Origin: Erysipelotrichaceae bacterium
Lineage (GTDB): Bacteria > Bacillota_I > Bacilli_A > RFN20 > CAG-826
Length of the DNA stretch: 6,316 nucleotides
NCBI GenBank assembly: GCA_031271635.1
Contig: JAISVG010000081.1
Coordinates: 1 to 6,316, forward strand
Reading direction: 5' to 3'
The translations under genes were made by a program, and so were the position numbers. How positions within the stretch are numbered: position 1 is the stretch's first letter; each line of letters starts with the position of its first letter. Below are positions 1-5,003 of this stretch, in pieces. The notes beneath the pieces were generated by a model. The model was not told the DNA's origin. It ran no database searches and saw only the letters and a list, made by a program, of their open reading frames with translations.

Positions 1-56
1 AGAGCATCTGCTTGACGTGCAGAGGGTCGGCGGTTCGATCCCGTCAGTGCCCACCA
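1..56 (+). tRNA. tRNA-Val(GAC), 5' end cut off by the window
   Basis: This is the last 56 nt of a tRNA. The anticodon stem is at 7-11 and 19-23, and its seven-base loop at 12-18 carries anticodon GAC at 14-16, which reads GUC/GUU valine codons. The T arm has a TTCGATC loop. The gene ends with discriminator A53 and an encoded CCA at 54-56. The 3' acceptor strand is CAGTGCC-like, so its partner and the D arm lie about 20 nt outside the window. It is the first visible member of a three-tRNA cluster and lies 11 nt before tRNA-Asp, so the cluster is probably one transcript whose promoter is not in view. Confidence 0.93.
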
Positions 57-67
57 TATCAAAAGTT

Positions 68-143
68 GGGATAGTGGTGTAGCGGTTAACATGCCTCCCT
101 GTCACGGAGGAGATCGCGGGTTCGATTCCCGTCTGTCCCGCCA
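68..143 (+). tRNA. tRNA-Asp(GTC)
   Basis: This is a complete 76-nt tRNA. The 7-bp acceptor stem pairs GGGATAG with CTGTCCC (one G-U), followed by discriminator G140 and an encoded CCA at 141-143. The anticodon stem CCTCC/GGAGG holds a CTGTCAC loop with anticodon GTC at 101-103. The T arm is GCGGG/CCCGT with loop TTCGATT. It is the middle gene of the Val-Asp-Phe cluster and is separated from tRNA-Phe by only 7 nt, as expected for a processed polycistronic tRNA precursor. Confidence 0.97.
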
Positions 144-150
144 AAAAAGT

Positions 151-226
<76 letters not shown>

Positions 227-241
227 GTTGTTTAAGAATTA

Positions 242-264
242 CAGCCGTCATGGCTGCTTTTTTT
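242..264 (+). terminator. Rho-independent terminator of the tRNA cluster
   Basis: A 5-bp CAGCC/GGCTG stem (242-246 with 252-256) with a GTCAT loop is followed by C and seven T residues at 258-264. It sits 15 nt after tRNA-Phe and separates the cluster from the convergent LRR gene, whose stop codon is at 281-283. In the minus direction the same hairpin is followed only by a weak TAATTCTT tract. It may therefore help end the LRR transcript, but I would not call it a true bidirectional terminator. Confidence 0.8.
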
Positions 265-280
265 ATTTAAGGAAAAGTGA

Positions 281-1297
281 TTAGTTTTGCCTTGTTCGTT
301 CCCATTTTGGCATCATGAGAGCTACATAATCTTCCGCGATTTGAGTTTTAGTAATAAAGATAGTGTTGACCTCTCTTGTGGTCACCGTTTCTACTAGACT
401 ACTACAGCCAAAAAAGTGTTTTTCAGGATAATAGTCACTAAAAGAGGTTGTTTCTAAATAGCTGACGTTTTCTAGTAATGAATACTCTAAAACAGAGATG
501 TTTACCGGAAATCTGACGCTTCCGATCGCTTCTAAAGTTGCTGGTAATGTTACCTTCCTCACGTATGGGAAATCAGCGTTGGTATTACTTCTAATCTCGG
601 TAACACCTGCTTCGAAAACCAGACTTTCTAAATGCTGTGTTTCATAAGAATTAACGAAAAAAGAAGTGTAAACGATTGGAGCACTGATGATGATGGTCTT
701 GCAAGTCATCGGAAAATCATTGGTAAAGCCGTGATTCTTAGTATTTATAGAATAAGCCCAACTACCAACTGCCTGCACATTTTGTCCAATTCGTAATGAG
801 CTTAAATTAGAGTTTAAAAAGGCATTCCCGCCAATTGTAATCGTTCCTTCAGGTAATTTAAATCCCTCACTAAAAAGGCAACCATCAAAGCAATTAGGAG
901 CAAAATATTTGACTGAATTCTTGATCTCAGTCACGGGTTTCATTTTGGGCCAACGGTAGAGAGTAGTCAAACTCTTCGAATAAAGAACTCCATCGTCACT
1001 CGCGAATACTTGATGATCACTTGCAACACTGATGGCCTCAAGTTCTGTCATTAAAGTAAAGGCCTCAGTATCAAAATTGGTCACATCGTTTCCGATCGTC
1101 ACTCTGGTAACTGTCGTCACATCAACAGCGGAAATATCAAAGAATGTTCCAAAGAGAACTTCTTCCCATAGTTCCGGCATTGGATCATCAAAACCAGCAG
1201 GTTTAGTCCCAAAACTTCTTTCAACTGCCGCACAGTTACATAAAATACCAGTACTCATGGTCAGTAAGATCAATAAAGCAGGAACTCTTTTTCTCAT
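281..1297 (-). CDS. BspA-like leucine-rich repeat surface protein, probable lipoprotein
   Basis: A 338-residue exported protein. The N-terminus has basic residues (RKR), a hydrophobic segment and then L-C-N-C. The last Cys (residue 22 from this start) is the likely lipid-anchored residue, although Asn at -1 is not a classic lipobox. The body resembles LRR_5/BspA-type repeats: short blocks of the form VTxVTIGxxVTxFxxxAFxxxxxLEAISV, a characteristic DDGVLYSKSLTTLYRWP segment at about 101-117, and further repeats (FKLPEGTITIGGNAF, SLRIGQNVQAVGSWAY, KVTLPATLEAIG) out to about residue 260. The C-terminal 70 residues show no clear repeat. Such proteins are usually displayed on the surface and linked to adhesion or protein binding; no specific ligand can be read here. 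ATG at 1297 is preferred over ATG at 1300 because AAGGAG at 1303-1308 sits 5 nt before the former and only 2 nt before the latter. It appears monocistronic. Confidence 0.82.
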   Translation of the reverse strand: MRKRVPALLILLTMSTGILCNCAAVERSFGTKPAGFDDPMPELWEEVLFGTFFDISAVDVTTVTRVTIGNDVTNFDTEAFTLMTELEAISVASDHQVFASDDGVLYSKSLTTLYRWPKMKPVTEIKNSVKYFAPNCFDGCLFSEGFKLPEGTITIGGNAFLNSNLSSLRIGQNVQAVGSWAYSINTKNHGFTNDFPMTCKTIIISAPIVYTSFFVNSYETQHLESLVFEAGVTEIRSNTNADFPYVRKVTLPATLEAIGSVRFPVNISVLEYSLLENVSYLETTSFSDYYPEKHFFGCSSLVETVTTREVNTIFITKTQIAEDYVALMMPKWERTRQN

Positions 1298-1302
1298 CAT
1301 TT

Positions 1303-1308
1303 CTCCTT
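1303..1308 (-). promoter_or_regulatory. Shine-Dalgarno site of the LRR gene
   Basis: AAGGAG lies 5 nt before the second of two adjacent ATG codons and only 2 nt before the first. It decides the start in favour of the second ATG (1297) and shows that this gene uses conventional ribosome recruitment, unlike two other genes in the window. Confidence 0.75.
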
Positions 1309-1347
1309 ACTTGCTTCAGTAATTATTAAACAAAAACTACTATTTGG

Positions 1348-1356
1348 ATTATATCA
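1348..1356 (-). promoter_or_regulatory. Extended -10 promoter of the LRR gene
   Basis: On the minus strand TGATATAAT is a consensus TATAAT with the TGn extension. Transcription would start near 1341, leaving a 5' leader of about 44 nt that contains the AAGGAG site. I see no convincing TTGACA-like box at 16-18 nt spacing, which extended -10 promoters can tolerate. Confidence 0.6.
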
Positions 1357-1400
1357 CTTTAATTGATCTTATTACGACATGCTCTTATAATTAAATAAAT

Positions 1401-1448
1401 AAAACTCCTCGATCATTAGTAGCCAAGAACCAAGTCCCCAGGAGTTTT
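1401..1448 (-). terminator. Stem-loop, probable terminator of tRNA-Ser(GCT)
   Basis: A perfect 9-bp inverted repeat pairs AAAACTCCT (1401-1409) with AGGAGTTTT (1440-1448) around a 30-nt loop. Read on the minus strand it starts 9 nt after the CCA end of tRNA-Ser(GCT), and its distal arm runs into a U-rich ATTTATTTAATT tract. Termination is the simplest reading. The loop is longer than usual and I found no good inner stem, so another role, such as a small stable RNA or a protein site, is possible. Confidence 0.5.
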
Positions 1449-1457
1449 CTTACTTTG

Positions 1458-1549
1458 TGGCGGAGCGACAGGGCTTTGAACCCTGGCACCGGTACACCCG
1501 ATCTAACGGTTTAGCAAACCGTCCCCTTCAACCACTTGGGTATCGCTCC
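1458..1549 (-). tRNA. tRNA-Ser(GCT)
   Basis: A class II tRNA of 92 nt including CCA. The acceptor stem pairs GGAGCGA with TCGCTCC, followed by discriminator G and an encoded CCA. The anticodon stem ACGGT/ACCGT holds loop TTGCTAA with anticodon GCT at 1515..1513, reading AGC/AGU serine codons. A long variable arm follows, then T arm CAGGG/CCCTG with loop TTCAAAG; the final G in the loop is slightly unusual. It lies 68 nt after the proS stop on the same strand but has its own strong promoter inside that gap, so it need not depend on readthrough from proS. Confidence 0.96.
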
Positions 1550-1558
1550 GTAATCGAT

Positions 1559-1587
1559 ATTTTAGCAAATAAAGAAGGCAAATTCAA
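1559..1587 (-). promoter_or_regulatory. Sigma-A-type promoter of tRNA-Ser(GCT)
   Basis: On the minus strand -35 TTGAAT (1587..1582) is separated by exactly 17 nt from -10 TAAAAT (1564..1559). The expected start is near 1552, three nucleotides before the mature 5' end at 1549. Both boxes match consensus at five of six positions. It lies in the short gap after proS. Confidence 0.78.
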
Positions 1588-1617
1588 GAAATTAATATCT
1601 TTTAGTCTGGTAATAAT

Positions 1618-3042
1618 TTAATATGCTTTTGCGACTAAAGCCACTTTCTTAGCTTTCTTTCCACAAACGATACAACTATCATCATGAGGAACTTGTTTTA
1701 ACGGCAAATTACGAATTGTCGCTTGGAACTTTTCTTTAAAGGTAGCCTCACACTTTGGATCACCGCACCACATCACTTTAGCGTAGCCAAGCTTATCATT
1801 AAAAATGGCGTCAAGTTCACTAAATTTAGTCGTCACTGTAGTATGTTCATCTTTATACTTTGTGGCCTTATCGAGCATTAAATCATGAATCTCTTTCATT
1901 TCCTGTTTAATAACTTTATCAAGATCCTGAAGCAAAACGACGGTCTTTTTACTATCAATTCTCCTTACTAGCGTAACGCTTTTATTGGCTAAATCACGTG
2001 GTCCAATTTCAATTCTTAGGGGGACTCCTTTCATTTCATATTCTGAGAATTTCCAACCCGGCGATTTACTAGAGTCATCCATTTTAACGCGGTAGTGAGT
2101 CTTAAGACGACGATAAAGACGGTCAATTTGTTTCTGATCACCACTATTCTCAACTCGAATCGGGATAATTACAAGCTGTATCGGGGCAACATAAGGAGGC
2201 AAAACTAATCCATTATCGTCACCATGAACCATAATAATTGAGCCAATTAATCTTGTTGAAACACCCCAGCTTGATTGATGTGGCACTTTTAAAGTTGCAT
2301 CTTTATCAAGGAATTTAACCCCAAAAGCTGCGGCAAAACCATCACCAAAATAATGTGTCGTACCACTTTGAAGCGCTTTTCCGTCTGGCATTAAAGCTTC
2401 AATAGAATATGTGTTTTTAGCGCCGGCAAACTTTTCTTTGGGGGTTTTTTCACCACTAACAAAAGGGATTGCCAGTAATTTAGTCCCTAATCCTTCATAC
2501 ACCTTTAAGATATCAAGGGCTTCTTTTTTTGCTTCTCTCCCTGTTCGATGCATCGTATGACCTTCTTGCCATAAGAACTCAGAGCCGCGCAAAAAGGGGC
2601 GTGTCGTTTTTTCCCACCTGACTACTGAGCACCACTGATTATAAAGAACCGGTAAGTCACGATATGAATTAATGACTCTCCGGAAGTGATCGGTAAATAA
2701 GACTTCACTAGTAGGCCTAATAATTAAACGGTCTTCTAATTCTTCTTTCCCCCCGATAGTCGCAATTAAAGTTTCAGGCGCAAAGCCTTCGACGTGTTCT
2801 TTTTCAAGATTAAAAAGTGATTCCGGGATGACGAGGGGCAGATAAACATTTTGATGTCCGCTTTTCTTAAACTCGGCATCAAGATATTTTTGAATCTCTT
2901 CCCAAATGGCATAACCATAGGGACGGTAGATAATGAAGCCTTTTACACTCGAATAGTCCATTAACTCAGCCTTTTTACAAATATCAGTATACCATTTAGC
3001 GAAATCCTCGCTTCTTTTAGTAATTGCTTCGTTTTTAATCAT
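1618..3042 (-). CDS. proS: Prolyl-tRNA synthetase, short archaeal/eukaryote-like type
   Basis: A cytoplasmic class II aminoacyl-tRNA synthetase that charges tRNA-Pro with proline using ATP. Visible signatures in order are: RPTSE at 109-113; motif 2 with TRPFLRGSEFLWQEGHT at 147-163; GTTHYFG at 227-233; motif 3 region SWGVSTRLIG at 258-267 and HGDDNGLVLPP at 273-283; an anticodon-binding domain from about 287 with KSPGWKFSEYE at 326-336 and GVPLRIEIGPRD at 339-350; and a C-terminal zinc-type domain with Cys 426, 431, 457 and 460, ending in Ala-Tyr. The 474-residue length and the lack of the roughly 180-residue editing insertion of the E. coli type place it in the archaeal-like class, known in some Bacillota, Mollicutes and Borrelia. 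It overlaps the upstream gene by 1 nt (TAATG) and has AAGGAGG 9 nt before its ATG, so it is co-transcribed and probably translationally coupled. No T-box leader is present. Confidence 0.97.
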   Translation of the reverse strand: MIKNEAITKRSEDFAKWYTDICKKAELMDYSSVKGFIIYRPYGYAIWEEIQKYLDAEFKKSGHQNVYLPLVIPESLFNLEKEHVEGFAPETLIATIGGKEELEDRLIIRPTSEVLFTDHFRRVINSYRDLPVLYNQWCSVVRWEKTTRPFLRGSEFLWQEGHTMHRTGREAKKEALDILKVYEGLGTKLLAIPFVSGEKTPKEKFAGAKNTYSIEALMPDGKALQSGTTHYFGDGFAAAFGVKFLDKDATLKVPHQSSWGVSTRLIGSIIMVHGDDNGLVLPPYVAPIQLVIIPIRVENSGDQKQIDRLYRRLKTHYRVKMDDSSKSPGWKFSEYEMKGVPLRIEIGPRDLANKSVTLVRRIDSKKTVVLLQDLDKVIKQEMKEIHDLMLDKATKYKDEHTTVTTKFSELDAIFNDKLGYAKVMWCGDPKCEATFKEKFQATIRNLPLKQVPHDDSCIVCGKKAKKVALVAKAY

Positions 3043-4808
3043 TATCGATCTCCTCCTTCTTGTCGTGATTTCATGTGCGATGAAATCATCACAATTCTTC
3101 TTAAGTTATTACGGCTAATTTCTCCTAAGAATGGGGCTCTTCGAAGTAAGACATCACTCGCGATGTAGCGGACCCCATTAAGGATTAAGAAGTCAATAAT
3201 ACTCCACGTGCGAATATTATAAGCGATAATTGGAATGTTGTACTTTTTAAAATCATTAATAAGATTTAAAGAACTAACTCGATCCTTTGAAACCGAAAGA
3301 TCATCCTTGGTAAAATTCTCAAAGTCCATAATAATATAGTCGAATAATTCATAAATAAGAATGTTGTACTTACGGTCAAAATTCTTAATTTCAATCGCTA
3401 GTTTATAATCAAAGTCTTTTAATAAAAGCACCCGTCCCCGAAATTCTTCAATACTAAGACGTTCCATATCTTCTTCAGAAAATTTAACGACGACATCCAC
3501 CCCGTCTTTTTTGCTAATGGTTAGTAAAGTTTTATGAATGGTTGCGATACTGTTGTTTAACACATCAAGAAAGAGTAATTGTGAGACGCTGGTGGCGTTC
3601 TGACGGTAATAGAGAACGGTATTATTAACTAGTGATTCAAGGAGTCGGGGATTACTTTTTTGTTTAATATCAAGAAGATCGCGAATATCATGCACGCCTT
3701 TAAAAAGGGCTTGATTCGTCGGAGCCATAAATGACAAATGACCAATAATAGTCCCCTCATTAACACTAAGAATCGGCTGATAAAGATAGTTTAAATGTCT
3801 TCCTTCTTCAACCATCTCGTTTTTCTCAACATTAATAAGAGCTTTACGTTCACTTGGTTTAGGAACAAAACCTTCAATGAGAAATTCTTCTTTTCTTGTA
3901 ATGGCTCTTAAACAAATGCTTTTGGCACTACTAATCGCGGCGAGATAATCAGTTTCTCGGCTACTAGCAAAAACAACGCCAATCGCAATCTCCATATTAG
4001 TGGCACCTAAAATCTCAGAATGACTCTTAATCTCATAAAGCAATGTTCTCACCATCTGATAAGCATCTTCCTTACTAATACGGCTTAAGGTGACAATCAC
4101 GAAATCAGTCTCGCTGATGTCGAGTTCTAAGGTATTTGCATCCTGATAAAAGAGGCGATAGAGCATATTTTTCAGTGATAAAAGACGTAACATATCTTCA
4201 ACTTCAGTAAAGGCAGTCTTTGAAGTGGCTTTGTTATAAAATGATAAATAGATTGTAGCCCCGCGGTGACGATGACTTTTAAAAACGTCACGAATCCGTT
4301 CTTCTTGGAGAGTCTTGGTATTTGATGTTTTGGAAAACTGCTTTTTAATGGGAAGATAGCGAAACAAGGTACTCTCAATTTCTAAAACTTGTGTCTCATG
4401 GTTAATGCTGTAAAAAGATAGAGCGTTGACGGAATAGTTGATTTTTCGCCCTACTCGAAAACGCATGTCAACAAAAATAAACTTCGAAGCTCGAGAAAAA
4501 GACTCAAATAAGGAGGTAAACCAGTCTCGGACTAGCGTCTGGTCATCATTAGTAAACTTACTAATAAACTCATCAATAGTAATCGTTTTTTTAAGTAAAG
4601 TATCGGCATTAGTAAAATAGTGACAAAGACCCGCCTTAAAATCAAAGATATAATGACGGGAATTATGATAGATATCGTTTACTTCTCGCTCACGACGTTT
4701 ATTGAAGACAAAAAACGTAATTACTAAAATTAAAGTTACTAAAAGCGCGACCCCAGTAATTGCAAGGAGAATGACCATATTTCTAAAAGAAAGTGCAAAA
4801 AATCTCAC
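3042..4808 (-). CDS. Membrane protein with degenerate GGDEF-like and EAL-like domains
   Basis: A 588-residue protein with one N-terminal transmembrane segment (about 11-35) followed by the positive FNKRRERE stop. Residues about 48-155 may be a PAS-like sensor. Residues about 178-317 follow a GGDEF-domain pattern, but the signature site reads SETDF (about 232-236). Residues about 335-575 follow the EAL fold: YQPILSVNEGTIIGHLSFM (343-361) matches the YQPIVDLxTGxIVGxEALLR block but has HLS for EAL. DDFGTG is replaced by IKNFDRK (474-480), and AEGVET by AYNIRT (529-534). The expected cyclic-di-GMP synthesis and hydrolysis residues are thus missing, so it is more likely a ligand-binding or scaffold protein than an enzyme. 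It is the first gene of an operon with proS. The start is uncertain: GTG at 4808 has no Shine-Dalgarno site and lies 6 nt after a TATAAT box. ATG at 4778 is the alternative and also lacks one. Domain calls are from visual pattern matching. Confidence 0.72.
   Translation of the reverse strand: MRFFALSFRNMVILLAITGVALLVTLILVITFFVFNKRREREVNDIYHNSRHYIFDFKAGLCHYFTNADTLLKKTITIDEFISKFTNDDQTLVRDWFTSLFESFSRASKFIFVDMRFRVGRKINYSVNALSFYSINHETQVLEIESTLFRYLPIKKQFSKTSNTKTLQEERIRDVFKSHRHRGATIYLSFYNKATSKTAFTEVEDMLRLLSLKNMLYRLFYQDANTLELDISETDFVIVTLSRISKEDAYQMVRTLLYEIKSHSEILGATNMEIAIGVVFASSRETDYLAAISSAKSICLRAITRKEEFLIEGFVPKPSERKALINVEKNEMVEEGRHLNYLYQPILSVNEGTIIGHLSFMAPTNQALFKGVHDIRDLLDIKQKSNPRLLESLVNNTVLYYRQNATSVSQLLFLDVLNNSIATIHKTLLTISKKDGVDVVVKFSEEDMERLSIEEFRGRVLLLKDFDYKLAIEIKNFDRKYNILIYELFDYIIMDFENFTKDDLSVSKDRVSSLNLINDFKKYNIPIIAYNIRTWSIIDFLILNGVRYIASDVLLRRAPFLGEISRNNLRRIVMISSHMKSRQEGGDR
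3052..3058 (-). promoter_or_regulatory. Strong Shine-Dalgarno site of proS
   Basis: AAGGAGG lies inside the last codons of the upstream gene and 9 nt before the proS ATG, which shares one base with the upstream TAA. This supports the chosen start and indicates that an internal cistron is read by Shine-Dalgarno pairing. Confidence 0.8.
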
Positions 4809-4814
4809 CCTTTT

Positions 4815-4820
4815 ATTATA
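4815..4820 (-). promoter_or_regulatory. -10 box of the EAL-like gene / proS operon
   Basis: A perfect TATAAT on the minus strand is separated by six bases (AAAAGG) from the GTG start at 4808. Transcription would begin at or next to the start codon, giving a leaderless mRNA, or a leader of about 30 nt if ATG 4778 is used. No good -35 box is seen; the region is almost pure A and T. Confidence 0.5.
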
Positions 4821-4822
4821 AC

Positions 4823-4842
4823 TAATAATTTAAAAATTATTA
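4823..4842. repeat. 9-bp AT-rich inverted repeat between divergent promoters
   Basis: TAATAATTT (4823-4831) and AAATTATTA (4834-4842) form perfect arms around AA. The repeat lies between the minus-strand TATAAT and the plus-strand TGCTATGAT, upstream of both -10 boxes, where a shared regulator could bind. The low sequence complexity means chance is a real alternative. Confidence 0.4.
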
Positions 4843-4847
4843 TTTTT

Positions 4848-4856
4848 TGCTATGAT
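4848..4856 (+). promoter_or_regulatory. Extended -10 promoter of tRNA-Ser(CGA)
   Basis: TGCTATGAT is a TGn extension plus a five-of-six match to TATAAT. The expected start is near 4862-4863, just before the mature tRNA 5' end at 4866. A TTTAAA sequence at 4829-4834, 16 nt upstream, is a poor -35 candidate and overlaps the inverted repeat. Confidence 0.6.
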
Positions 4857-4865
4857 AATACTTAC

Positions 4866-4954
4866 GGAGGTATACCCAAGTGGTTGAAGGGGTCAGTTTC
4901 GAAAACTGATAGGGGTGCAAGCCTGCTAGAGTTCGAATCTCTATACCTCCGCCA
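4866..4954 (+). tRNA. tRNA-Ser(CGA)
   Basis: A class II tRNA of 89 nt including CCA. The acceptor stem GGAGGTA/TACCTCC is perfect, followed by discriminator G and an encoded CCA. The anticodon stem TCAGT/ACTGA holds loop TTCGAAA with anticodon CGA at 4900-4902, reading UCG serine codons. A long variable arm precedes T arm TAGAG/CTCTA with loop TTCGAAT. Its D-arm region is identical over 21 nt to that of tRNA-Ser(GCT) in the opposite orientation. I see no terminator hairpin in the 49 nt before the next gene, so readthrough into the lipoprotein gene is possible. Confidence 0.96.
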
Positions 4955-4988
4955 AGTTTTAATAAGTTTAAAATAAAAATGGATTCTA

Positions 4989-4997
4989 TGTTATATT
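4989..4997 (+). promoter_or_regulatory. Extended -10 promoter of the lipoprotein gene
   Basis: TGTTATATT (TGn plus a five-of-six -10 match) ends six bases (TTAGAA) before the ATG at 5004. Transcription would begin at or within a base or two of the start codon. No Shine-Dalgarno sequence exists in the preceding 30 nt. Confidence 0.5.
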
Positions 4998-5003
4998 TTA
5001 GAA

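Noticed and set aside
1032..1322. 96-codon open frame on the + strand
   Set aside because: It lies antisense to the 5' part of the LRR gene and its upstream region, has no ribosome binding site and encodes a low-complexity Val/Ser/Thr-rich product; it is a shadow frame.
3042..3060. T-box or other riboswitch controlling proS
   Set aside because: proS overlaps the preceding gene by one base, and the operon has at most a very short leader, so there is no room for a T-box.
4172..4378. 68-codon frame on the - strand, and a 60-codon frame on + at 4438-4620
   Set aside because: Both are embedded in the EAL-like gene in other frames and show no ribosome site or recognisable domain.
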